Positions 34,604 through 43,078 of a stretch of 64,000 nucleotides of DNA are shown here, in pieces. Below the pieces are notes generated by a model that was not told the origin of the DNA, ran no database searches, and saw only the letters and a program-made list of their open reading frames with translations. Position numbers and translations under genes: made by a program. The DNA is from Aureibaculum algae. Its GTDB lineage: Bacteria; Bacteroidota; Bacteroidia; Flavobacteriales; Flavobacteriaceae. The DNA lies in contig NZ_CP040749.1 in the NCBI RefSeq assembly GCF_006065315.1, forward strand, positions 2,866,501 through 2,930,500. The letters run 5' to 3'. Position 1 is the stretch's first letter. Each line of letters opens with the position of its first letter.

Positions 34604-37600
34604 TTATAAAAGGATAATTTTTTTCGTTTGATTAAAACTATCACTAATCATTTTTATTAAATATATCCCGTTAGATAAATGAGATAAATTAATTTGAGTG
34701 AAAATTCCATTTTTATCTGATTTCACTTCACTTCTAAATACGATTTTACCATTAATTGCAGAAACAATTAATTCCACACCTTCTTTTTGCGATGGAATAT
34801 TAATATTAACCAATCCATCTGTTGGATTCGGATAAATACTATAGTCTACAGATCTTTTGGATGAACAATCCTCAACAGTAACAACAACATCAACAGTCTC
34901 TAAATTTCCGTTTTTTTGAGCTGAAACCGTATACGTTGTTGTCGTATTAGGATTGACAGTAATTGCCGTTCCTACATCTCCAGTATTCCATAAATAATTA
35001 CTACTACCTCTTGCATTTAAGATTAATTCATCTCCTTTACAAATTATAATATCTTCTCCTTCATTAATGGTTAAGGGTATATTTTGAACCGTAACAGTTA
35101 CATCGTCAGTCCCACTACAACTTGTACCATTACCAACTTCGACTGAATAAACTGTTGTAGCCTCAGGTTGTACTAAAATACTTGCTGTAGTTTCACCAGT
35201 ACTCCATAAATAGGAATTACCTCCACTTGCCGTTAATGTATAGCTATCACCTGGTTCAATACTAACATCATTACCTGCATCAGCCATAACACTTTCATTT
35301 ACATAAATTGTTATTTCATCTACAGCATGCGCAGTACAAGCATTACTGCTAGCACTTATAGAATACGTCGTTGTTTCCATCGGTTGTACAGAGATACTTG
35401 AGGTTGTAGCTCCAGTACTCCAAAGATAATCTCCGTGGCCTGTAGCTATTAAAGTTACTACTTCACCACTACAAATAGTAAAATCTTCAACCAAACTAAC
35501 CGAAGCAGCTTTCTGTACATCCACAAAAACTTCATCTGATACAGAGCAATCTCCTTCTGAATTACTTACCCAATAAGTATCAGGTTTAGTAGGACTAACC
35601 GTTATACTTTTTGTCGTTTCTCCCGTACTCCATAAATAATTTCCATTTCCATTTGCCGTTAGTGTTACTGTTTCTCCAACACAAATTGATTTATTTTCAC
35701 CAGCATCTACAATTAATTCTTTGTTAACGTTAACTACTATTTCATCCATTACTGTATCCCCACAAGCTGAGGTCGCACTAACAGAATAGGTTGTTGTTTC
35801 TAAAGGATTAACTTTTATAGTTGCTGAAGTTTCTCCTGTACTCCATAGAAAATCGCCATTTCCATGTGCGGTTAAACTTACCTCCTCATCGTAACATATT
35901 GTAATATCTTCGCCCAAAGAAACACTTGCCGATTCCGTTACTGTTATTGTAATTTCTTCTGTTTTACTACAAAGTCCATTACCCGCAGTTACAGAATAGG
36001 TTTGAGTTTCTGAAGGACTTACATTTATACTACTAGTAGTTTCTCCTGTACTCCATAAAACATCAGAATTACTTTCTGCTGTTAAAACAATATTAGAGCC
36101 ATTACAAATTTGCATATCTTCTGTCGTGGTTAAGTTTACGATTTCATTCACCTTAACCACTAAAGTGTCAGATACGGAAACAGAAGTATCACCACAATTA
36201 ATTGTTGATACTACTGAATATTCTGTTGTTACTAGTGGACTTACCGAAATACTTTGTGTGGTTTCACCTGTATTCCATAAAACAACTCCACTTCCTTGGG
36301 CATATAATATAACCTCATCTCCCTCGCATATCGTTTTATCATCGCCAAGTGATATTTCTGGATTTTCAACAATTGAAACAATCACTTCATCAGTAACAGA
36401 ACAATCACCTAAAGTTGCCGTAACAGAATATGTTGTTGTTTCCGATGGTGAAACCTTAATACTTTGAGTCGTTTCTCCCGTGCTCCATAATAAACTACCA
36501 TTTCCTTGAGCAGTTAATGTCACCTCGCTACTCGCACAAATACCAATATCTTCACCCGCATTTAGGTTTAATTTCTCATTTACATTTATCACTATAGAAT
36601 CTGTCGCAATAGAATCACAAGCAGTAGATGCTGTAACCGTATAGGTTGTGGTCTCTGAAGGACTTACAGTAATACTCTCGGTTGTTTCACCTGTACTCCA
36701 TAAAAAATCACCTTCACCAATAGCCGTTAAGGTCACATCTGTACCTTCACATATTGTTTTATCGTCTTCTAAGCTTACAGAGGCAGCTCCATTAACCGTT
36801 ACTATAACATCATCTGTTCCTACATTATCTCCATTAGTTAAGGTAACGGTATATAATGTTGTCTCTTCAGGACTCACTGAAATGCTATTAGAGGTCTCTC
36901 CTGTACTCCACAATACCGTTCCTTCTCCTATTGCTGTTAAAATTGTTGAATTACCTTCACATATCTCAATATCAACACCTGCATTTACTTCAATATAACC
37001 TGTAGTATTATTGCCATATTGGTACGCCCCTATGGAGTAAGCACCTTTACGAACTTTCTTTTCGATATCAAATTTGACTTCTGGTACTATTAATCCACCC
37101 TCCCTAATTTCTTCGGGAGATTCTGGGCTTAAACGCAAGTCATTTTCACCCAAATACTTAGGGTCAAGCTTGGTATTACCACTACCTTGGGGAACCCCCC
37201 AACTATTCCAGAAGTTTGAGTTTTCAAAAATCAAACCAGATAACGTCGAGTTATTACCATAAGTAGCAACCGCTCCTGATATATTCGAAATATTACAATT
37301 AATAATTTCTAAATTTTGTACATTGGAATATATATTCCTAAAGAAATACTTACTATTATCAAAAGTACAATTTAGTATCATGTTATTTTTTAGCAAAGAA
37401 ATTGTGTTACTTGGGTTTTGACTTTGTACATAAATGGAGTATTTTGTATTTTTAAAAACACTATTTCTAATAATATTATCATGCCCAATTGTATTGTCCT
37501 TTATATTACCCTCTTCTGCATTGTCAAAAAAACCAATCCCAAAATCTACATTTTCTACTATGGCTCTTTCAATTATATTAAAATTTGAGCCTCCCCAAAT

Positions 37601-38914
37601 CCAAACTCCCCCGCGATCTTCATAACTTGAAGCTCCGTTATTACCTACATACACATCTTTTATGACATTGTACTCACACCCATAATTCCTAATATAGAAA
37701 GCTTCTTGTAAATTAAATGCCTTACTTTTTTCAATTAAATTATAAGTGTTATTTAAATTTGAAGAACCTCTAACTCCAATTCCGTGTGTACTTCCGTTCG
37801 ATTCAGTATTGTTGAAATTTTCAGCATAACAATTTCTGACAATATTATTATGCCCATTTACACTTATATGATAATCTGCTCTTGCATATTGCCCTGTTCT
37901 ATCATTATAGGACTTAGTTCCATCAATTAGGTTATTTCCATCACCAAACATTGTAAAACCAGCCATTGAAGAATTTACATTTCTACAATCTAAAACTTTC
38001 ATATTATTATTCGATGTCCATGGTCTTTCTCCTGAACCCGAAGAATATGTTGTAAATGCAATAAAAGATGCATTTATATCATTTCCTGTTTTTAAATCTT
38101 TTCCAAATGTATGGCCATTTATTCTTTGGAAAACTAAATTGCTATTTTTTGAATTATTTCCTCTAATGCCAAATTGATAATTTTTAATTTGCATGTTCCT
38201 AAACACAACAAAATTAGCCCCCCTTAATTGAATGGCATGTCCATTTGAAGCCGACTGCCCCGTTAATGTTGGCATTTCACTTGTGCTCCAAGTTTTACCA
38301 TAATCGTAATAATTTTTAGTAATATCTCCAGGTGAGTTTTTATATCCGATAAATTTTAAAGGACTAACTGCTGTTCCATCATTGTAGAGTGACAAATTTT
38401 GATTGCCATAATTTCCTGCTTTTATCCATACCGTAATTCCAGCATTTGCTTTGTCAAACGCTTCCTCCAAGGTCCAAGAAGAACTTTCAGACTTTCCGTC
38501 TCCACCTCCAGAGGCAAAAGTAGTAACATACCTATCGTCATTTGCTTCTGGTTCAGGGATATTATTCTTAATATATGATAAGGTAAATTCAATAAGACCA
38601 TTATTACTACTATCTGATATATCACTACCTCCTTCGTATCTAATTGTATTATTATCCCAAAAGGTAAATTTATTGGAAACGGTTATATAATGATTCGACA
38701 ATTGTCCTTCACTAATTGTAATTCCAGTAATTGATTTATTACTGATTGTAAAACCAACAGTATTACTACCTGAAATAGGTTTGTCACTATCAAAATATAC
38801 CTTGTCAGGTTCAGATGAGTCTATTCTAAAATTAAAAATTGTGGGTGGTGTATTAGCGAATAAAATATTAGTAAGGAATACAATACTAATATATAAAAGT
38901 AATTTTTTCGTCAT
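34604..38914 (-). CDS. secreted beta-helix protein with ten Ig-like repeats and T9SS sorting domain
   Basis: A 1,436-residue exported protein. Residues 1-20 are a signal peptide (KKLLLYISIVFLTNILFA). Residues about 135-625 form a right-handed parallel beta-helix (VFRNMQIKNYQFGIRG, NIVRNCYAENF, IIERAIVENVDFGIGFFDN, IYVQSQN), as in polysaccharide lyases and other carbohydrate-active proteins. Ten tandem repeats of about 70 residues follow, each with LWSTGET..SI.V.P..TT.Y.V. The end, YSIYPNPTDGLVNINIP through GIYLIKMIS, is a type A T9SS sorting domain. Likely exported through the type IX pathway to the surface or medium. It may bind or cleave the cell's own or external polysaccharide; no catalytic residues can be assigned. 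It could equally be an adhesin. Confidence 0.9.
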   Translation of the reverse strand: MTKKLLLYISIVFLTNILFANTPPTIFNFRIDSSEPDKVYFDSDKPISGSNTVGFTISNKSITGITISEGQLSNHYITVSNKFTFWDNNTIRYEGGSDISDSSNNGLIEFTLSYIKNNIPEPEANDDRYVTTFASGGGDGKSESSSWTLEEAFDKANAGITVWIKAGNYGNQNLSLYNDGTAVSPLKFIGYKNSPGDITKNYYDYGKTWSTSEMPTLTGQSASNGHAIQLRGANFVVFRNMQIKNYQFGIRGNNSKNSNLVFQRINGHTFGKDLKTGNDINASFIAFTTYSSGSGERPWTSNNNMKVLDCRNVNSSMAGFTMFGDGNNLIDGTKSYNDRTGQYARADYHISVNGHNNIVRNCYAENFNNTESNGSTHGIGVRGSSNLNNTYNLIEKSKAFNLQEAFYIRNYGCEYNVIKDVYVGNNGASSYEDRGGVWIWGGSNFNIIERAIVENVDFGIGFFDNAEEGNIKDNTIGHDNIIRNSVFKNTKYSIYVQSQNPSNTISLLKNNMILNCTFDNSKYFFRNIYSNVQNLEIINCNISNISGAVATYGNNSTLSGLIFENSNFWNSWGVPQGSGNTKLDPKYLGENDLRLSPESPEEIREGGLIVPEVKFDIEKKVRKGAYSIGAYQYGNNTTGYIEVNAGVDIEICEGNSTILTAIGEGTVLWSTGETSNSISVSPEETTLYTVTLTNGDNVGTDDVIVTVNGAASVSLEDDKTICEGTDVTLTAIGEGDFLWSTGETTESITVSPSETTTYTVTASTACDSIATDSIVINVNEKLNLNAGEDIGICASSEVTLTAQGNGSLLWSTGETTQSIKVSPSETTTYSVTATLGDCSVTDEVIVSIVENPEISLGDDKTICEGDEVILYAQGSGVVLWNTGETTQSISVSPLVTTEYSVVSTINCGDTSVSVSDTLVVKVNEIVNLTTTEDMQICNGSNIVLTAESNSDVLWSTGETTSSINVSPSETQTYSVTAGNGLCSKTEEITITVTESASVSLGEDITICYDEEVSLTAHGNGDFLWSTGETSATIKVNPLETTTYSVSATSACGDTVMDEIVVNVNKELIVDAGENKSICVGETVTLTANGNGNYLWSTGETTKSITVSPTKPDTYWVSNSEGDCSVSDEVFVDVQKAASVSLVEDFTICSGEVVTLIATGHGDYLWSTGATTSSISVQPMETTTYSISASSNACTAHAVDEITIYVNESVMADAGNDVSIEPGDSYTLTASGGNSYLWSTGETTASILVQPEATTVYSVEVGNGTSCSGTDDVTVTVQNIPLTINEGEDIIICKGDELILNARGSSNYLWNTGDVGTAITVNPNTTTTYTVSAQKNGNLETVDVVVTVEDCSSKRSVDYSIYPNPTDGLVNINIPSQKEGVELIVSAINGKIVFRSEVKSDKNGIFTQINLSHLSNGIYLIKMISDSFNQTKKIILL
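34868..36985 (-). repeat. ten tandem Ig-like repeats inside the beta-helix gene
   Basis: About 210 bases per unit at DNA level. The conserved core is LWSTGETT-SI-VSP-ETTTYSV followed by DE..V.V and a unit start with I.IC.G..V.LTA. Cores differ enough in bases that recombination is not extremely recent. The unit count (10) was made by counting the LW[SN]TG cores. Confidence 0.85.
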
Positions 38915-39301
38915 AGTTTTTTGTTACAGATTAATTATTTTTAAATAATTATCAGCAATATCTCTTTTTCAATAAGACATAATTTTTCTAATTCATTGAA
39001 TTAAAATTCAAATCACAGGGAGGATATAGAATAAATATTTTCTTAATTCTTTTCTTAGCAGAAATTACTTAACGCAACATTATTAATAAAATTGTATTCA
39101 GTTTAAAAAACTTCTTAATCCCTTTAAAATTGAACTGCCGCGAACGTAGTTTTGAATTCTAAAGGAATTCTGAAGTTGTGTTTGAAATAGTCCATATTGT
39201 TTAAAAAGGTTCTTTTTTGTTGATAAGTTTGATTGAATTTAGAGCACTTAAATTAAGAGTAGTATTTTTGTGCAAAATAATAAATTACTTAACAGTTATT
39301 C
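38915..39301. other. 387-base divergent intergenic stretch
   Basis: It separates the beta-helix gene from the DUF4369 gene. It holds a TATTTTTG box at 39263-39270 for the plus-strand gene. A patch at about 39115-39215 has unusually GC-rich words (CTGCCGCGAACG) and a 23-codon minus-strand frame reading MDYFKHNFRIPLEFKTTF plus AAVQF, which I cannot assign. No minus-strand promoter was recognised. Confidence 0.5.
39263..39270 (+). promoter_or_regulatory. -7 box of the DUF4369 gene
   Basis: TATTTTTG fits TAnnTTTG and would start transcription about 25 bases before the ATG at 39302. The upstream TTG is 27 bases away, longer than usual. Confidence 0.35.
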
Positions 39302-40021
39302 ATGAAATATTTGATATTAATTATCATTCTTACATGTTCACTTTTTTCTTGTGATAAAAACTATATTAATAATGAAGAAAATAGTTTTTACATTTTTGGC
39401 AAGTTTGATACTATTTCTGACAGTACAAAAGTATTTTTAAAAATTCAAGAATCAAATAAAATTATTCCAATTGACACCGTTTACATTATAAATAACGCCT
39501 TTCAATTTAACGGTGAAATAACTAAACCTGAAGTTTTTGGTATTTATATAGATAATATAAAAGGTTCAATTGGCCTATTTATTCAAAATGATAGTGTTTT
39601 TATAGATGTAGATAAAAATAGGTTAAGTAACTCTATTATTAAAGGTTCTGAATTGAATGATGACTATTTAGATTTTGTAAAAAAATCAAATGAAATAATT
39701 TCAAGAACCAATTATCTATTCCCACTTTTCCAAAAAGCGAGAACCGAAAATGATTTTAAAAGTTTAAATGAAATCAATAAAAAAATGGAAGCAATCCATC
39801 AAGAGAATATATCTTTTGTATTAAATTACGCAAAAGACAATTCAGATTCTTATATCGCTGCTTTTGCATTAAAAACATTATTAAGGGATAAATCTATTTC
39901 TGTAGATACCATTGCGTCAATTTATAATAATTTTTCGCACGACGTTAAAAAGGGAGATTTCGCGATAGAAATATTATTATATCTAGAAAGTCAAGAAGCA
40001 TTAAACAACATTGACAATTAA
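39302..40021 (+). CDS. DUF4369 lipoprotein lacking the thioredoxin domain
   Basis: Lipoprotein signal with lipobox LFSC, Cys17 after a hydrophobic 15-residue stretch. The N-terminal part (FYIFGKFDTISDSTKVFLKI...IIPIDTVYIINNAFQFNGEITKPEVFGIYID) is the DUF4369 fold that normally precedes a TlpA/AhpC-TSA thioredoxin domain in Bacteroidota disulfide oxidoreductases of about 370 residues. Here the protein stops at 239, after a helical segment, with no CxxC. It is therefore either a natural short form or a truncated one. No disrupted continuation is seen, because the next gene ends convergently with a four-base overlap. Function unknown, periplasmic. Confidence 0.8.
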   Translation: MKYLILIIILTCSLFSCDKNYINNEENSFYIFGKFDTISDSTKVFLKIQESNKIIPIDTVYIINNAFQFNGEITKPEVFGIYIDNIKGSIGLFIQNDSVFIDVDKNRLSNSIIKGSELNDDYLDFVKKSNEIISRTNYLFPLFQKARTENDFKSLNEINKKMEAIHQENISFVLNYAKDNSDSYIAAFALKTLLRDKSISVDTIASIYNNFSHDVKKGDFAIEILLYLESQEALNNIDN

Positions 40022-40719
40022 ATAACAATTGGATGATTAGTTTCAATCTCAATTGGTTCTTTATCTTTCACAAACCATCTCGCAGTTAAACCTCCCTTTA
40101 ATACAACTTCATTTCCATCAACTTGTAACCAACTCCCCTCTCTTAAGCCAATAACAGGAATTTTATTATAGGTATGAAATTCTTTTATCCTTGTTTCTCT
40201 AGTTTCTCCTTTGTGCTTTGAAGTTGGATCTGGATCTAAGTAATGGGCATTAATATTTAAAGGAATACATCCTAAAGTTTTATAACTTGGTGGATATACT
40301 ATTGGCATATCATTAGTCATCTGCATCGTTAAACTTGCAATATTGCTCCCTGCACTTGTACCTAAATAGGGCGTTCCATTATCAATAGTGTTTTTTAAAA
40401 CCTCAATCAGATCTTGGTTATATAATTCATTAACCAATACAAAAGTATTGCCACCACCTACAAAAATTCCATCTGCCTTTTCAATTGCTTTTTGTTTGTC
40501 ATTAAAAGTATGTATACCAACAACATTAATATCAATCTTTTTAAAAGCTTCTGAAACTATTTTAGTATATGCCTCATAGCTAATGCCACTGGGTCTTGCA
40601 TAAGGAACGAATAAAAGGTTTTTATGACCTTTAAAAAAGGATTTCAATGTTGGTAATAGATATTCAAGATACCCACTCCCATAAATTGTTGATGTACTTG
40701 CTAAGATTAATTTTTTCAT
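40018..40719 (-). CDS. pepE: dipeptidase E (peptidase family S51)
   Basis: Serine dipeptidase for N-terminal Asp-X peptides; cytosolic. The nucleophile elbow GTSAGSN has S122; D137 (in MTNDMP) and H159 (in NAHYLDP) complete the triad. These are at a constant +2 from S120, D135 and H157 of the Salmonella enzyme. VGGGNTFVLV (87-96) and 233 residues fit the family (229 in Salmonella). It converges on the DUF4369 gene with overlapping stop codons (TAA on both strands within 40018-40021). Confidence 0.95.
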   Translation of the reverse strand: MKKLILASTSTIYGSGYLEYLLPTLKSFFKGHKNLLFVPYARPSGISYEAYTKIVSEAFKKIDINVVGIHTFNDKQKAIEKADGIFVGGGNTFVLVNELYNQDLIEVLKNTIDNGTPYLGTSAGSNIASLTMQMTNDMPIVYPPSYKTLGCIPLNINAHYLDPDPTSKHKGETRETRIKEFHTYNKIPVIGLREGSWLQVDGNEVVLKGGLTARWFVKDKEPIEIETNHPIVI

Positions 40720-40863
40720 AAAATAAAATTTCCGCTATCTTAAATATTGGTAACATGATTTATTAATTAAACGCTCCATTATTGACCAAAAATAGGAATC
40801 TTTAACAAAAATTTACAATTGATTTAATATTTATTTGGCAATTCATAGATTTAATTTGTAGAA

Positions 40864-41643
40864 ATGGAAAAATCAACCTACCTATTTCTATTTCTACTCT
40901 ATTCCATAAGTGTTACTTCTCAGGAAGACCGTACACTTCTTTATGGTAGTATTATAAGTGATGAAAAAGATTTAAAAAATCTACATGTCATAAATAAAAC
41001 ATCCCAAAAAGGTACCATTACAAATTCAGAAGGTCTGTTTTCAATTTTAGCAAAACCTATGGACACTTTATTCTTTAGGGGAATTCAGTTTATTAGTAAA
41101 GAAGTTGTAATTTCAAAAAAAAACATAAACAACAACTCTATTCAAGTTGAATTGATAATCAAAACAAACGAACTAAAAGAAGTTTATCTTAGAAAACGAG
41201 AGAATATGGCAAGGGCATTAAACTTGCCCAATGCCGGCAAAGAACCTCTTAAAGGTATTGACCGAAAATTAGCGTATTACAGTCAAGAAAAAACACATGT
41301 TGTTATCTTAAAAACATTATTAGGTCAAGCAGGTGGTATTGATAATATTTATAATATAATTTCTGGTAATAGAAAAAAACATCGCAAACTCAAAAAACTT
41401 ATTGAAGATGATAAGTTACTAGAACGTAACAAGCTCTTATATAAAGAAATAAGGACTCACTTTAAAGATGATTTTTTCATTTATACGTTAAAAATTCCAA
41501 GTAAAAAAATTGATGATTTTATAAAATTCTGTGTACCAAAAAACATTATAAATTTATTTCATAAAAAAAGTTACCTACAAGTTATTGATATCTTTTTTAA
41601 ACAAAGTAAATTGTATTTAAAGAAATTGCAACATGAAGAATAA
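40864..41643 (+). CDS. CarboxypepD_reg-like domain exported protein
   Basis: Signal peptide of about 20 residues (STYLFLFLLYSISVTSQE). Residues 25-95 (TLLYGSIISDEKDLKNLHVINKTSQKGTITNSEGLFSILAKPMDTLFFRGIQF) are a carboxypeptidase-regulatory-like beta-sandwich, the domain found at the start of TonB-dependent receptors and in many small envelope proteins. The remainder (about 100-259) is Lys-rich and ends with a helical DDFIKFCVPKNIINLF segment. It is a paralog of the next gene, with which it overlaps by 11 bases. Function unknown; periplasmic or outer-membrane associated. Confidence 0.82.
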   Translation: MEKSTYLFLFLLYSISVTSQEDRTLLYGSIISDEKDLKNLHVINKTSQKGTITNSEGLFSILAKPMDTLFFRGIQFISKEVVISKKNINNNSIQVELIIKTNELKEVYLRKRENMARALNLPNAGKEPLKGIDRKLAYYSQEKTHVVILKTLLGQAGGIDNIYNIISGNRKKHRKLKKLIEDDKLLERNKLLYKEIRTHFKDDFFIYTLKIPSKKIDDFIKFCVPKNIINLFHKKSYLQVIDIFFKQSKLYLKKLQHEE

Positions 41644-42466
41644 CACTTTTTTCTACATTATATTTTTGTTAAGCAGTGTTGGCTTTGCTCAGCAAGAAAG
41701 AATTACCATTTATGGAAACATTAAAAGTGATGGTGCAGAACTTGAAAATATACATATACTTAATAAAAATTCAAAAAAAGGAAGCATAACCAATTCTAAA
41801 GGTGAATTTACTATAGAAACTAAAGAAAAGGACACCTTAGTCATTACTGGTATTCAATTTTATTATTTAGAGATCCCAATTACAAATAATCATATTAGCA
41901 ATAAATTACTGAGTGTAGATTTATTTCAGAAAACCAATGAATTGGATGAAGTCGAAATTAAACATAACCTTACAGCAAATATGACTGTTGATTCCGATGA
42001 AATCAAAATTGCAAAAAATGTGAAAGATGGAGTTCTTGATTTTTCAAAAATAGACCTAAATATGGTCGATGTTAAAATGGACGCATCCTCCAGAAGTAGA
42101 ACTTCAAGTGATGATCAATTAATGCCTAACATGAACCCAAATCTTATCGCGATAGCGACTTTATTATTTAAACCAATTGTAAAGGAGCTCTCAAAAATTG
42201 GTGCAACAAAAAGGAATATTAAAAAATTAGATAGACGTTATACCAATGAAGTAATTGCTGCCCCTGAAAATATCAGACTTGATTTTGGAGATGTTTTCTT
42301 TACAGAAACGTTGAAGATACCAACAAGTCATATAGAGGAATTTATAGCTACTTGCTCACCAAAAGGCATAGCAAGATTATATGCAGATGATAAAAAAATT
42401 GAAATTATTGATATACTAATATCGGAAAGTAAAATTTATCTCGAAAAAATTAAAACGAAGAATTAA
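41633..42466 (+). CDS. CarboxypepD_reg-like domain exported protein (paralog of the previous gene)
   Basis: Signal peptide NTFFYIIFLLSSVGFAQQ, then ITIYGNIKSDGAELENIHILNKNSKKGSITNSKGEFTIETKEKDTLVITGIQF, the same beta-sandwich as its neighbour. The C-terminal DVFFTETLKIPTSHIEEFIATCSPKGIARLY also aligns with the neighbour's end. The pair are thus full-length duplicates with a divergent middle; here it has an SRSRTSSDDQLMPNMNPN linker. The 11-base overlap predicts coupled translation. No enzyme motif is visible. Confidence 0.85.
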   Translation: MKNNTFFYIIFLLSSVGFAQQERITIYGNIKSDGAELENIHILNKNSKKGSITNSKGEFTIETKEKDTLVITGIQFYYLEIPITNNHISNKLLSVDLFQKTNELDEVEIKHNLTANMTVDSDEIKIAKNVKDGVLDFSKIDLNMVDVKMDASSRSRTSSDDQLMPNMNPNLIAIATLLFKPIVKELSKIGATKRNIKKLDRRYTNEVIAAPENIRLDFGDVFFTETLKIPTSHIEEFIATCSPKGIARLYADDKKIEIIDILISESKIYLEKIKTKN

Positions 42467-42490
42467 TTTAATAAAACTGCTATTTTTAAA

Positions 42491-42498
42491 TAGATTTG
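42491..42498 (+). promoter_or_regulatory. -7 box of the DUF6702 gene
   Basis: TAGATTTG matches TAnnTTTG; start near 42505, about 26 bases before the ATG at 42531. No matching upstream TTG seen. Confidence 0.38.
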
Positions 42499-42530
42499 TA
42501 CCTTATTCAACCTAGTAATTAATCAGTCTT

Positions 42531-43025
42531 ATGAACAAATCAAAAGTTTTTCTATTATTCCTACTCCCATTTTTAGCTTTTTCTGTACATAAATATTATA
42601 TCAGTCTGATTAAAGTAGATTTTAAACCACAAAACGAAAGTGTTCAAATTACCATGAGAATTTTTATTGATGATCTTCAAGAAGTTCTCAATAAAACAAA
42701 CAACATTTCTATAGAATTAGGAGTAAAAGATGAATCTAAAGAATATAATAGTCTTATTTCTAAATATATAAAAGATAATTTTAAAATTAAAATTGATTCT
42801 AAACTTTATCCCTTTCAATATTTGGGTAAAGAATATGAAAATGACATTGTTTATATATATTTAGAACTCTCAAGTATTAAATCAATTCATAGCATAGAAA
42901 TATCTGATACCATGCTCATGGAATATTTTCCTTCTCAAAAAAATATCATTAAAATAAATGTTAATGATGTTAAAAAAACTTTTTTCCTTACAGAAGATGC
43001 TCCAAAGGATATTCTCAATTTTTAA
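42531..43025 (+). CDS. DUF6702 family exported protein
   Basis: 164 residues with a signal peptide (KVFLLFLLPFLAFSVHKYYISL). HKYYISLIKVDFKPQNESVQITMRIFIDDLQEVLNK is the DUF6702 signature region in Flavobacteriia. Such genes usually sit immediately before an M1-type metallopeptidase, as here (with a coiled-coil gene between). No catalytic residues are seen. The product is probably periplasmic and may assist the peptidase, but that is guilt by association. Confidence 0.85.
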   Translation: MNKSKVFLLFLLPFLAFSVHKYYISLIKVDFKPQNESVQITMRIFIDDLQEVLNKTNNISIELGVKDESKEYNSLISKYIKDNFKIKIDSKLYPFQYLGKEYENDIVYIYLELSSIKSIHSIEISDTMLMEYFPSQKNIIKINVNDVKKTFFLTEDAPKDILNF

Positions 43026-43078
43026 ATGGCACAATCTTTAGTTATATTTGTAAAAAGAAAAATTGCTATAAAAAATCT

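Noticed and set aside
34868..36985. Regular repeats that might be taken for a CRISPR or satellite array
   Set aside because: Repeat period is about 210 bases, in frame, and encodes Ig-like protein repeats.
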